DNA of 64,000 bases from Polynucleobacter sp. UK-FUSCHL-C3 (lineage in GTDB: Bacteria; Pseudomonadota; Gammaproteobacteria; Burkholderiales; Burkholderiaceae), in assembly GCF_040409815.1 (NCBI RefSeq), contig NZ_CP099959.1, positions 992,001 through 1,056,000 on the forward strand, in the 5' to 3' direction. Position 1 is the stretch's first letter. Every line of letters starts with the position of its first letter. Shown here piece after piece: positions 1 to 8,638 of this stretch. The position numbers were made by a program, and so were the translations under genes. The notes below the pieces were generated by a model. The model made no database searches. It was not told the DNA's origin and worked only from the letters and a program-made list of their open reading frames with translations.

Positions 1-252
1 TACTTTCAACGCGGAGCTTACTTAGCCTCTGCCAATCGCGCTCAGTTGGTTATCCGTGATTACGATCGCGCACCTGCTGTTGAAGAAGCGCTCTACATAT
101 TGGTGCAATCCTATCAAGCCCTTGGAATGAATGACCTTAGCTCCGACGCAATGCGTGTCTTTAAGCTGAACTTTCCCGATAGTCAGATCTTTAAAACCGG
201 CGTTCGGGTTCAGAAAGAACGCAGGTGGTGGCAGTTCTGGGTGACTAAATAA
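1..252 (+). CDS. bamD: Outer membrane protein assembly factor BamD, C-terminal part (5' truncated by window)
   Basis: The open frame runs from the first base of the window to a TAA at 250-252 and gives the last 83 residues of a BamD/ComL-type lipoprotein. BamD is the essential TPR-repeat partner of BamA in the outer-membrane beta-barrel assembly complex. The visible part reads as the last TPR helices (a repeat-like segment around AVEEALYILVQSYQALG) followed by the short basic, Trp-rich tail (RRWWQFW) usual in betaproteobacterial BamD. The lipobox and the first repeats lie outside the window. The gene is convergent with alr and overlaps its 3' end by 8 bases. The identification rests on a fragment, so it is good but not certain. 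Confidence 0.75.
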   Translation, partial: YFQRGAYLASANRAQLVIRDYDRAPAVEEALYILVQSYQALGMNDLSSDAMRVFKLNFPDSQIFKTGVRVQKERRWWQFWVTK

Positions 253-1333
253 TCTCGACGGGTACTCGAGGTGCGATCGCACATACGAGCTCATACCCAA
301 TCGTTTGTGCTTGATTAGCGACATCGTCTACCGGTAGATTTTTACCCCACAACTCCACCGAAGTGCCAAGCGTTGCCCACGGCGCATGACTCAAATCAAT
401 GGTGAGCATGTCCATCGATACCTGCCCGGCTATGGGGCAGATAATCCCTGAGGTTTTATCAGTGGGTCCGCTGACCCAAACAGGAGTGCCGTCTACGGCA
501 TGTCGTGGATAGCCATCTGCATAGCCACACGCAATCACCCCAATGCGCATTGCCTGTTTGGCTACATAACGCGCTCCATAGCCCACTGCATCCCCCGCTT
601 GGAGCTCTTGTACAGCAATAATTTTGCTAGAGAGGCTCATTACGGTTTTAAGATGAGCGTGCTCAATGTCTTTATAAGCGCCAGTGGGTGAGATGCCATG
701 CAACATGATCCCGGGTCTTACCCAATCGCCTAGGGCATTTCGATGCCAAAGTACGGCGGCAGAGTTTGCTAAGGAGGTCTCGCCCTGAAGGCCATCAATC
801 GTTTTGCTAAAGCATTCCATTTGTGCACCAACAGAAGGCTCACGATCGACCCGATCTGCATTGGCAAAATGGGTCATATGATGAACGTGGTGACCTTGCG
901 CATGCAAACGGTGGTAGGCAAGGCGGTAGGCGTCAGGGGTGAATCCTAAACGGTTCATTCCAGAGTTGAGTTTTAGAAACACGGTGATGGGATGGCTTTG
1001 CTTTTCTAGCCAACTAACTTGCTCGGCGCAATGGACCACTAGATCACACCGGAGCTCAATGACCGAGCTGAGGTCATCCTCATTAAATAAGCCCTCTAGA
1101 AGCAAAATGCGCTTATCCCAGCCTTGGGCTCTTAGCCAACGGGCATCATCGAGATCGAGGAGTGCAAAGCCATCCGTTTGGCCTAGGCCGGCCAAGGCAG
1201 CCTTCAGGCTATGCCCATAAGCACGGGCTTTAACCACAGACCATATCCGAGAATTACCTACTAACTCACGGACTCTTGCCAAGTTGTGGCTTAATGCACC
1301 TGTATCAATCGATGCGAGAATCGGGCGCTCCAG
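245..1333 (-). CDS. alr: Alanine racemase (probable CTG start)
   Basis: A PLP-dependent alanine racemase making D-alanine for peptidoglycan. The PLP lysine sits in VVKARAYGH (about residue 35) and the second catalytic base is in the GYGARY segment. The later substrate and domain-joining motifs (GYADGYPR, GQVSMDML) are also present. The first ATG/GTG/TTG-type codon in frame, a TTG at 1282, would delete the conserved first beta strand. Upstream codons read ERPILASIDTGALSHNLARV, the normal Alr N-terminus, and the frame is closed by a TGA just before. The only plausible initiator left is CTG at 1331-1333, with a strong AAAGGGGAG ribosome site about 5 bases upstream. That gives 362 residues, a normal family length. 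It is divergent from lplT. Confidence 0.9.
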   Translation of the reverse strand: MERPILASIDTGALSHNLARVRELVGNSRIWSVVKARAYGHSLKAALAGLGQTDGFALLDLDDARWLRAQGWDKRILLLEGLFNEDDLSSVIELRCDLVVHCAEQVSWLEKQSHPITVFLKLNSGMNRLGFTPDAYRLAYHRLHAQGHHVHHMTHFANADRVDREPSVGAQMECFSKTIDGLQGETSLANSAAVLWHRNALGDWVRPGIMLHGISPTGAYKDIEHAHLKTVMSLSSKIIAVQELQAGDAVGYGARYVAKQAMRIGVIACGYADGYPRHAVDGTPVWVSGPTDKTSGIICPIAGQVSMDMLTIDLSHAPWATLGTSVELWGKNLPVDDVANQAQTIGYELVCAIAPRVPVEII

Positions 1334-1381
1334 AAAACTCCCCTTTCATGCTCTAATCTAGTAAATGAAGCAATTGTACGA

Positions 1382-2701
1382 ATGAAACCTGGTTTTTACA
1401 CTATTATGGCGGCGCAATTTTTTTCGTCGCTCGCAGATAATGCTCTCCTAATCGCGGCGATTGCCCTATTGGCTCAGCTTGCTGCTCCTGCGTGGATGAC
1501 CCCACTTCTTAAGCTGTTCTTTGTTTTATCGTATGTTCTCTTAGCTGCATTTGTGGCTGCCTTCGCAGACTCTCGACCCAAGGGTCAAGTCATGTTCATC
1601 ACCAACACCATCAAAATTGTGGGTTGTGCTGCTATGTTATTTGGGGCGCATCCCTTAGCTTCCTACGCCATCGTTGGTTTAGGGGCTGCCGCTTACTCAC
1701 CGGCCAAGTATGGAATTTTGACCGAACTCCTGCCCCCCGAGAAATTGGTCGCAGCCAATGGTTGGATAGAAGGATTAACCGTAGGGTCGATTATTGCGGG
1801 CACAGTTTTGGGTGGGGTATTAATTAGTACTGCCGTCTCTAATAGCTTAATGAGCTTTGACTTACCAGCAATCACCACTGGGGTGGATAGCCCTGCCGAG
1901 TCAGCCATCTCAATCATCATGTTCATTTATCTGATTGCGGCACTCTTTAATTTACGAATTCCCGATACAGGCGCTCGCTATCCAGAACAAAAGATTAATC
2001 CAGTTCAGCTCACAAAGGATTTTTTTGTGGGCTTTCATGTCCTTTGGCGTGATCGCTTAGGTCAGATTTCATTAGCAGTAACCACCCTGTTTTGGGGTGC
2101 CGGTGCAACCCTGCAGTTCATTGTGCTTAAGTGGGCAGAGACAGCTCTCAACATGAACCTCTCCCAAGGCGCCATCCTTCAAGCAGTTTCGGCTATTGGT
2201 GTTGCAGGGGGTGCGGTTTGGGCTGCCTCGCGGATTCCATTGAAGTCTGCCCTGAAAGTTTTACCTTATGGGGTGGTCATGGGTTTATTGGTTTGTGTCA
2301 TGGCCATTTACCATATTGAATATCTTCCCTCCTTTGCCTTGTTCACGGTCGGCGGCTTTGTAGTTAACTTTAATCTCTTGCCAGCCTATGTATTGCTAAT
2401 TACTGTGGGTTGGCTGGCGGGTTATTTTGTGGTGCCCATGAATGCCCTCTTACAGCATCGTGGTCACGTTTTATTGTCAGCGGGTCACTCCATTGCGGTC
2501 CAGAACTTTAATGAGAACCTCTCAGTTCTCATGATGTTGATGCTCTATGCCTTATTGATTTGGCTTGATGTGCCCGTACCGATTGTGATTACAGGCTTTG
2601 GCATTACGGTTGCAGTCACCATGTGGTTGGTAATCAAGAAACATCAGGCCAATCAAGCTGAGTATGACTCACTTCACTTAATTGGTGAGTCTAAGCACTA
2701 G
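1382..2701 (+). CDS. lplT: Lysophospholipid transporter LplT (MFS)
   Basis: A 439-residue, 12-helix major-facilitator protein of the LplT family. In E. coli LplT flips lysophospholipids across the inner membrane for re-acylation by Aas. The N-terminus (FYTIMAAQFFSSLADNALLIAA) matches the LplT signature with its conserved QFFSSLADNAL motif. The loop sequence AYSPAKYGILTELLP is also typical of the family. No aas gene follows here, unlike in enterobacteria. Its position next to alr is the usual Burkholderiales arrangement. The segment from about residue 140 to 180 is an extended loop that makes the protein somewhat longer than the E. coli form. Confidence 0.88.
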   Translation: MKPGFYTIMAAQFFSSLADNALLIAAIALLAQLAAPAWMTPLLKLFFVLSYVLLAAFVAAFADSRPKGQVMFITNTIKIVGCAAMLFGAHPLASYAIVGLGAAAYSPAKYGILTELLPPEKLVAANGWIEGLTVGSIIAGTVLGGVLISTAVSNSLMSFDLPAITTGVDSPAESAISIIMFIYLIAALFNLRIPDTGARYPEQKINPVQLTKDFFVGFHVLWRDRLGQISLAVTTLFWGAGATLQFIVLKWAETALNMNLSQGAILQAVSAIGVAGGAVWAASRIPLKSALKVLPYGVVMGLLVCVMAIYHIEYLPSFALFTVGGFVVNFNLLPAYVLLITVGWLAGYFVVPMNALLQHRGHVLLSAGHSIAVQNFNENLSVLMMLMLYALLIWLDVPVPIVITGFGITVAVTMWLVIKKHQANQAEYDSLHLIGESKH

Positions 2702-2703
2702 GT

Positions 2704-3210
2704 TTAGAGAGACTGCAGTACGGAGCGCGCTAAGAGTAGGTCCTGCCAGGCAAGCGCCTTATCTGCTGGCTTCTGTAGCAGATGGGCTAGATCAAAGCTT
2801 GCCACCAGAGGTAAATCCAGTCCACCGAGTTCTAGAACAACATCACGCAGGTTCTCTAAGGGTTCATGCTCGCCACTTAAAGAATGTGCCGCCTGTTGAC
2901 CAAACGCAAATGCAATACAAGGTAAGCTGGTATCTGGCGCTTTAGTATTGCTAGGTTCACGCCACTCCCACTCACTTTGCAATAGGCCAAGAGCACGAAC
3001 GATGTTCTTAAACAATACTTCTGCATCGCCAGAAGGCGCTTTGCCATAAAACAGCCAATACACTTTGGGTACCAAGTTTGTCTTGGTTTGGGATGGAGTT
3101 TCTGGGGCCGAAGCTTGCTCTTCCTTAGTAAAACTAGGGCCTGTCTCGCGTAAGGACCATTCGCTAATGCCCATTTCTTTTAAATAGATCGAGGCTTGTT
3201 CAGTGCTCAT
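2704..3210 (-). CDS. HolD-like protein (candidate DNA polymerase III psi subunit), degenerate uracil-DNA-glycosylase fold
   Basis: A 168-residue soluble protein. The N-terminal stretch LKEMGISEWSLRETGP closely resembles the N-terminal clamp-loader-binding peptide of E. coli HolD (LQQLGITQWSLRRPG, from memory). The C-terminal part (HLLQKPADKALAWQDLLLA) resembles the end of family-4 uracil-DNA glycosylases. The GEAPG active-site motif and the Fe-S cysteines of those enzymes are missing, so glycosylase activity is unlikely. The known psi structure has a UDG-like fold, and holD precedes rimI in E. coli; here the gene follows rimI with an 11-base overlap. I infer a psi-type clamp-loader accessory protein. 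The alternative is an inactive UDG relative of unknown role. Confidence 0.6.
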   Translation of the reverse strand: MSTEQASIYLKEMGISEWSLRETGPSFTKEEQASAPETPSQTKTNLVPKVYWLFYGKAPSGDAEVLFKNIVRALGLLQSEWEWREPSNTKAPDTSLPCIAFAFGQQAAHSLSGEHEPLENLRDVVLELGGLDLPLVASFDLAHLLQKPADKALAWQDLLLARSVLQSL

Positions 3211-3694
3211 ACAGATTGGCGTGTTGCTTCAGTGTTTTAGTCATTACCAGCGCATCCTCACGCTGACCCGTGGAGGATTCTAAGGGATAGTAGGCTTTGC
3301 GAGTTGCGAGTTCGGTAAAGCCCATCTTGGTATAGAGAGCTTTTGCAGCAAAATTACTGGGACGTACTTCCAATAGAATGCGTGGGATTTGTAAATTCTG
3401 GGCAATCGACTCAATCGCTTGCATCAAACGCAGTGCTAGTCCTTGGCGCCGCATACTTGGATTGACTGTAATGTTGAGAAGATGTAAATCATCGACTGCG
3501 GGAAGAAGGATGCAATAGGCCCAAATTGTTTTTGGCTCTTCATTGGCCTCGCGCATGCAATACGTCCAGTGCCCAGCGGCAATCGAGTCTAAGAAATTAC
3601 CTCTGCTCCAAGGATGGGCGTGCGATGCATACTCCATCAGCAGAACCTCGTCGAGGTCAGCATCGCTCATCAGCTCTAGCACTAACTCAGCCAA
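3200..3694 (-). CDS. rimI: Ribosomal protein S18-alanine N-acetyltransferase
   Basis: A 164-residue GNAT acetyltransferase. The acetyl-CoA binding motif A is RRQGLALRLMQA (about residue 86), preceded by the beta4 strand DLHLLNITVNPS and followed by the typical RimI run ILLEVRPSNFAAKALYTKMGF. RimI acetylates the N-terminal alanine of ribosomal protein S18. The start overlaps the end of tsaB by 8 bases and the end overlaps the psi-like gene by 11 bases. The three are therefore very probably one translationally coupled operon, in the order tsaB-rimI-psi. Confidence 0.9.
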   Translation of the reverse strand: MAELVLELMSDADLDEVLLMEYASHAHPWSRGNFLDSIAAGHWTYCMREANEEPKTIWAYCILLPAVDDLHLLNITVNPSMRRQGLALRLMQAIESIAQNLQIPRILLEVRPSNFAAKALYTKMGFTELATRKAYYPLESSTGQREDALVMTKTLKQHANLYEH

Positions 3695-4433
3695 CAGAAT
3701 GACCGGTTGGGGTACTGTGTGCTGCGGCAGATCGTTCTTCAGTGGTAAGAGCTACCTTGTTCCGAATATACAAAGGCTCTAGTTGCTCTACCGCAATAGT
3801 TTGTTTAGCCTCTAGTAGAGGCTTCGCCCAGTCCAAGATACCAAGGGCATTGGGTACCAGTTGAGTATCCATACGATCCTTTAATGGTGATGACTCAAGG
3901 AGTTTAGGATACTCCTGGAATGCATTGCCGGCCGCATATGCAAGACCATCAAGGTTAATACTCTCGGGGCTGCTTAAGGCAATCTCTCCAATGCGCTTGG
4001 GAGGCTGATTAGAAATGGGATTAACGTGATAGCGTGCCCAATACACCTCTCCCATACGGGCATCCAAGGCAATTAAGAACTGAGTATCGGCTGCTGGTGA
4101 GCTTCTTTGGAATGTATTGCTCTGGACCACTTGCATCGCCATGGCATCAAGACTAGCTAAGGGTATTACGGGTCGTTTGGCTCCGACTGCTAAGCCTTGC
4201 GCAATGGCGACCGATAGACGCACACCTGTAAATGCACCGGGGCCAATCCCCACTGCGATTGCATCAAGATCATGATATTGAGCGTTTACGGAATGGAGTA
4301 GCTCATTAATCCAAGGTAGAAGATGTTGGCTAGCACCTGCACCAATGAGTTCATGGCGGTGTTGGATCTGTCCATCAAACGACAAGGCCACCGAACACCA
4401 CGAGGTCGAAGTGTCGATGGCCAGTATTCGCAT
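3687..4433 (-). CDS. tsaB: tRNA threonylcarbamoyladenosine biosynthesis protein TsaB
   Basis: A 248-residue ASKHA-fold protein. The N-terminal phosphate-1 loop ILAIDTSTSWCSVAL and the GPGAFTGVRLSVAIAQGLA segment (about residues 67-85) are the TsaB signatures. TsaB pairs with TsaD and TsaE for t6A formation at position 37 of ANN-decoding tRNAs. It lacks the metal-binding HxxxH of TsaD, which separates it from that paralogue. It is the first gene of the tsaB-rimI-psi operon, with malate synthase upstream on the same strand. Confidence 0.92.
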   Translation of the reverse strand: MRILAIDTSTSWCSVALSFDGQIQHRHELIGAGASQHLLPWINELLHSVNAQYHDLDAIAVGIGPGAFTGVRLSVAIAQGLAVGAKRPVIPLASLDAMAMQVVQSNTFQRSSPAADTQFLIALDARMGEVYWARYHVNPISNQPPKRIGEIALSSPESINLDGLAYAAGNAFQEYPKLLESSPLKDRMDTQLVPNALGILDWAKPLLEAKQTIAVEQLEPLYIRNKVALTTEERSAAAHSTPTGHSVG

Positions 4434-4465
4434 GCGAGCAGAACTAGAACATGATGCTCTAGCTG

Positions 4466-6055
4466 TTAAAACTCTTCATACAATGGGAGGGTCAGGAACT
4501 CTACAAACTGATCATTGGCGACCAGATCATCAAAGATCTTGGCAGCGCGGTCAAACTGGCCGACTGCACCAGAGTCCTTCACTTTGTTGAGCTCTTCCCC
4601 AATCATTTTGCGTACAAGCTCGATCGTGACCTTACGTCCATCATCTAAGACACCTTTTGGAGAACGGATCCACTGCCAAACTTGCGAGCGACTAATCTCA
4701 GCAGTAGCAGCGTCTTCCATCAGATTATGAATCGGTACACAACCGTTACCTGCTAACCAAGCACCCATGTAATGGATACCCACATTAATGTTGTACCGCA
4801 AGCCAGCTTCCGTAATCGGACCCTCGGGTGCAAAACTGAGGATGTCGGCAGCCGTTACCTGAATATCGTCACGTTGACGATCAAACTGATTACCCTTGTC
4901 ACCCAATACGGCCTTGAACTCGTTCATGCAAAGCTCAACCAAACCTGGGTGAGCGACCCAACTGCCGTCATAGCCATCGGTTGCCTCACGACGCTTATCG
5001 GTTGAGACCGCGGCTAGTGCAATAGCGTTCTTCTCAGGATCGTTCTTAATCGGTATGAAGGCGCTCATACCGCCCATGGCGGGTGCACCCCGCTTATGGC
5101 AGGTTTTTAATAAGAAAAGGGCGTAGGAACGCATAAAGGGTGAGGTCATGGTGACCTTCACACGATCGGCTAAGCAGAAGTTTTTATCGAGCTTGAACTT
5201 TTTAATCGCCGAGAAGATGTAATCCCAGCGCCCGGCATTCAGACCCGCACTGTGATCACGCAGCTCATACAAAATCTCATCCATCTCAAAGGTGGCGTTA
5301 ATGGTCTCGACCAAAACCGTTGCTTTGATCGAGCCATGCTTAATACCAAGTTCTTGCTCGGTCATGGTGAAGATCTCATTCCACAATCGAGCCTCTAAAT
5401 GACTCTCAATCTTGGGCAAATAGAAGAATGGGCCTAAGCCTCGGGTCTCAAGGTATTTACCGTTATTGAAGGTAAAGATGGCGAAATCAAAGATACCGCC
5501 CGAGACACGCTGGCCGTCGACCAAGACATGCTTCTCATCCAGATGCCAACCGCGTGGGCGAACAATTAACGTGGCGGTTTTCTCATTCAGTTTGTATTCT
5601 TTACCAAAGAGATTGAGTGCAATATCACGGCGAATTGCTTTCTTGAGATTGACCTGACCCTGAATAATGTTCTCCCAATATGGGCTATTGGAATCTTCGA
5701 AGTCAGCCATATAAGAATCAGCGCCTGAGTTCAGGGCATTAATCACCATCTTGGCGTCTACAGGGCCCGTTAACTCCACACGACGGGTCTCAAGTGCTTT
5801 TGGTACTGGAGAGATCTTCCAATCTCCATCACGAATCGATTTGGTCTCAAGCAAGAAATCAAGTTTCTGACCCGCATCCAGTTTTTTGGCTAACTCAACA
5901 CGTTTTTTTAGGAGCTCCTGGCGACGAGGCTCAAAGGCACGATGGAGTTTCGCAACAAGCTCCAGTGCTTCGGGGGAAACAACGGATGCGAAGTCCGGAT
6001 TTAGCTTTGCTTTTAGCTCAATGCCGTTGGACTCGATGGTTGGGGCGCCAGACAT
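4466..6055 (-). CDS. aceB: Malate synthase A
   Basis: A 529-residue malate synthase condensing glyoxylate and acetyl-CoA to malate in the glyoxylate shunt. The family signature RDHSAGLNAGRWDYIF is intact (around residue 270), as is the preceding TVLVETINATFEMDEILYEL strand. A longer frame begins at 6127, but the ATG at 6055 has an AGGAGA ribosome site 6 bases upstream and gives the normal AceB length (E. coli form about 533). No isocitrate lyase gene is in the window. Together with the neighbouring propionyl-CoA genes it points to growth on acetate, fatty acids or other acetyl- and propionyl-yielding compounds. Confidence 0.95.
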   Translation of the reverse strand: MSGAPTIESNGIELKAKLNPDFASVVSPEALELVAKLHRAFEPRRQELLKKRVELAKKLDAGQKLDFLLETKSIRDGDWKISPVPKALETRRVELTGPVDAKMVINALNSGADSYMADFEDSNSPYWENIIQGQVNLKKAIRRDIALNLFGKEYKLNEKTATLIVRPRGWHLDEKHVLVDGQRVSGGIFDFAIFTFNNGKYLETRGLGPFFYLPKIESHLEARLWNEIFTMTEQELGIKHGSIKATVLVETINATFEMDEILYELRDHSAGLNAGRWDYIFSAIKKFKLDKNFCLADRVKVTMTSPFMRSYALFLLKTCHKRGAPAMGGMSAFIPIKNDPEKNAIALAAVSTDKRREATDGYDGSWVAHPGLVELCMNEFKAVLGDKGNQFDRQRDDIQVTAADILSFAPEGPITEAGLRYNINVGIHYMGAWLAGNGCVPIHNLMEDAATAEISRSQVWQWIRSPKGVLDDGRKVTIELVRKMIGEELNKVKDSGAVGQFDRAAKIFDDLVANDQFVEFLTLPLYEEF

Positions 6056-6138
6056 GAATTCTCCTATGGGTTTTTGAGGAATAAATGACAAATTAAATTC
6101 TATTATGCCCGATATGTTGCACTGCAACCAATAGCGAT

Positions 6139-6600
6139 TTACGCCAAAGCGCTGATGATCTCCGGTGGTGCTTGAACAAGCTCGATAAGGACACCTTCGC
6201 CCCCAAATGGAAACTCTTCATTACCCTTTGGATGCACAAAAATGATGTCGTGTCCGCCTGCTCCTGGACGAATACCGCCCGGTGCAAAACGCAAGCCTTG
6301 CTCTGTTAGCCAATTAACAGCCTTGGGTAGATCATCGACCCAAAGGCCGATGTGATTTAAGGGAGTTTGATGGACTGCAGGCTTTTTATCAATATCGAGG
6401 GGTTGCATTAGGTCGACCTCAATCTCATGGGCACCCTTCCCAATTGCACAAATATCCTCATCAACATTCTCGCGCTCTGAAACGAAGGTGTCTTTGTACT
6501 GAAATCCCAATAAATCAACCCACAATGTTTTGAGTTTCTGTTTATCGGTGCCGCCAATTGCGATTTGTTGAACTCCAAGTATTTTGAATGGGCGTGTCAT
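6139..6600 (-). CDS. VOC-superfamily protein, probable methylmalonyl-CoA epimerase
   Basis: A 153-residue glyoxalase/bleomycin-resistance fold protein with two beta-alpha-beta-beta-beta modules. The second module reads [18 protein letters not shown] and ends [14 protein letters not shown], close to the C-terminal strand of methylmalonyl-CoA epimerases. It sits directly downstream of pccA in a propionyl-CoA pathway cluster that needs an epimerase, which is the main argument for the function. Of the usual four metal ligands, His (HIGLW) and Glu (LIELVQ) are clear. The first position, normally His in DHIAIAV-type strands, is Gln (VQQIAIGG). Lactoylglutathione lyase-like activity cannot be excluded. 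Confidence 0.6.
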   Translation of the reverse strand: MTRPFKILGVQQIAIGGTDKQKLKTLWVDLLGFQYKDTFVSERENVDEDICAIGKGAHEIEVDLMQPLDIDKKPAVHQTPLNHIGLWVDDLPKAVNWLTEQGLRFAPGGIRPGAGGHDIIFVHPKGNEEFPFGGEGVLIELVQAPPEIISALA

Positions 6601-6605
6601 GGTTA

Positions 6606-8618
6606 TTACTTTGCAAATTGAATAATGATTTGATCAACCGCCAGACTTGATCCTTCGGCTACGCAGATCTCTTCCACAATACCGTCTTGCGCTGCCGATA
6701 AGGTGTTCTCCATCTTCATAGCCTCGATGACTGCTAACTTTTGTCCTGCGGTCACCTTATCGCCTTTGGCAACATGCAACTTACTTAAGAGGCCTGGCAT
6801 TGGCGAGAGCAATAGCTTGGAGGTGTCGGGTGGTGCTTTGTATGGCATACGGGCTTGCATCCCTGCACCAAAGGGGCTTAGAACAATGCATGCAAAGCCT
6901 ACACCATCTTGCATGATTTGATAACCCAAGCCTGGGCGTTCGATTTGGGCACAGAGCGCTGGCTCACCATCGATTTGATATGGCAATCGGATTGATCCTG
7001 GCACCCAATCGCTCTCCAAGAGGTACTCCTTAATGAGTCGTTTGCCTTGATTGGCCTTCACTGAAATTTGATAGCCCTGATCCTTGTGCTCGATCTTAGT
7101 GTTGTAAGAATCTTCACCAGCCATCACCACAAACTCTTGGGTGAGTTTCATTTCATGGCCAAGGAGTTGTCCTTCGAGTAGTTTTGCTCTTTCGAGATAA
7201 CGACGATGCACAAAGGTTGCCAGGGCTGGCAAGCGATTAGGGTCGGCCGGTGTCACTGAATTAGCTTGAAAGCCTTTGGGAAACTCTTCGGCAATAAATC
7301 CTGTATTGAAGTTGCCCGATGTAAACCGAGGATGCTGCAAGAGTGCCGCTTGAAACTGGATATTCGAATGAATACCTCTAATCACAAACTCGTTAAGAGC
7401 ATTGCGCATTTTGCTCATCGCCTCTTCTCGATTGGCACCATGCGTAATTAACTTAGCAATCATCGAGTCGTAATACATGGGGATCTCGCCACCCTCATAC
7501 ACTCCTGTGTCGACTCGCACACCATTCTGTGGTGCGGGTGGTTGATACTTCACCAAGCGGCCGGTCGATGGCATGAAATTACGCAATGGGTCTTCGGCAT
7601 TAATCCGGCACTCCATTGCCCAGCCTTTGCGGGCGATCTCACCTTGACCAAAGGCTAATTTCTCACCTGCTGCTACTCGGATCATTTGTTCAACGAGGTC
7701 TAAGCCAGTGATGCATTCTGTAACAGGGTGCTCTACCTGGAGTCGTGTGTTCATCTCGAGGAAGTAAAAGGATTTATCTTTGCCCACCACAAACTCAACA
7801 GTTCCTGCCGATTGATAGTGCACAGCCTTCGCTAATGCAACCGCCTGCTCTCCCATTGCTTTACGGGTCACATCATCCAAAAATGGGGATGGAGCTTCTT
7901 CGATTACCTTTTGATGACGACGCTGAATCGAGCACTCGCGTTCCCACAGATACACGGTATTGCCATGAGCATCACCGAGCACCTGTATCTCAATATGCCG
8001 TGGCTCTTCAACAAATTTCTCAATGAAGACACGATCGTCACCAAAGCTATTACGCGCTTCGTTCTTGCAGGCCACAAATCCTTCGGCAGTTTCTTGATCG
8101 TTATAAGCAACGCGCAAGCCCTTGCCTCCACCGCCCGCTGAGGCTTTAATCATCACTGGATACCCAATCCCTTTGGCGATCTTTACCGCATCCTCAGGTT
8201 GATCAATCGCTGCGTTGTGACCTGGTATGGTATTGACCTTAGCCTCTAGAGCCAGCTTCTTAGAAGCGATCTTATCGCCCATCGCAGCAATCGATTGATG
8301 CTTGGGGCCAATGAAGATAATGCCTTCTTCTTCAACTCGTCTAGCAAACTCTTCGTTCTCGGATAAGAATCCATAGCCTGGATGAACGGCTTGTGCACCT
8401 GTTTCTTTACAGGCTGCAATAATGCGATCCATCTGCAAATACGACTCTCGCGATGGCGCAGGTCCAATGCACACTGCTTCATCGGCAATGCGCACATGGC
8501 GCGCCTCCGCATCTGCCTCTGAATACACAGCAACGGTCTGAATGCCCATCCGTTTCGCTGTAAGCATTACTCGGCAGGCGATCTCGCCTCGATTCGCAAT
8601 TAGTATTTTCTTAAACAT
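6606..8618 (-). CDS. pccA: Propionyl-CoA (acyl-CoA) carboxylase alpha subunit, biotin carboxylase + BCCP
   Basis: A 670-residue fused biotin carboxylase and biotin carrier. The N-terminal biotin carboxylase domain starts [16 protein letters not shown]. The ATP-grasp region has the glycine loop [14 protein letters not shown] and the metal-binding run [14 protein letters not shown]. The C-terminal biotinyl domain carries the biotinylation site EAMKMENTL with Lys about 635, near the end as expected. It supplies carboxybiotin to PccB for (S)-methylmalonyl-CoA formation. It is transcribed behind pccB with a 20-base gap and ahead of the VOC gene. Confidence 0.93.
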   Translation of the reverse strand: MFKKILIANRGEIACRVMLTAKRMGIQTVAVYSEADAEARHVRIADEAVCIGPAPSRESYLQMDRIIAACKETGAQAVHPGYGFLSENEEFARRVEEEGIIFIGPKHQSIAAMGDKIASKKLALEAKVNTIPGHNAAIDQPEDAVKIAKGIGYPVMIKASAGGGGKGLRVAYNDQETAEGFVACKNEARNSFGDDRVFIEKFVEEPRHIEIQVLGDAHGNTVYLWERECSIQRRHQKVIEEAPSPFLDDVTRKAMGEQAVALAKAVHYQSAGTVEFVVGKDKSFYFLEMNTRLQVEHPVTECITGLDLVEQMIRVAAGEKLAFGQGEIARKGWAMECRINAEDPLRNFMPSTGRLVKYQPPAPQNGVRVDTGVYEGGEIPMYYDSMIAKLITHGANREEAMSKMRNALNEFVIRGIHSNIQFQAALLQHPRFTSGNFNTGFIAEEFPKGFQANSVTPADPNRLPALATFVHRRYLERAKLLEGQLLGHEMKLTQEFVVMAGEDSYNTKIEHKDQGYQISVKANQGKRLIKEYLLESDWVPGSIRLPYQIDGEPALCAQIERPGLGYQIMQDGVGFACIVLSPFGAGMQARMPYKAPPDTSKLLLSPMPGLLSKLHVAKGDKVTAGQKLAVIEAMKMENTLSAAQDGIVEEICVAEGSSLAVDQIIIQFAK

Positions 8619-8638
8619 AATGTGTTCTGGTCATTCAA

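Noticed and set aside
6056-6127. Longer N-terminus for malate synthase
   Set aside because: The ATG at 6055 has a clear AGGAGA site and gives the normal length.
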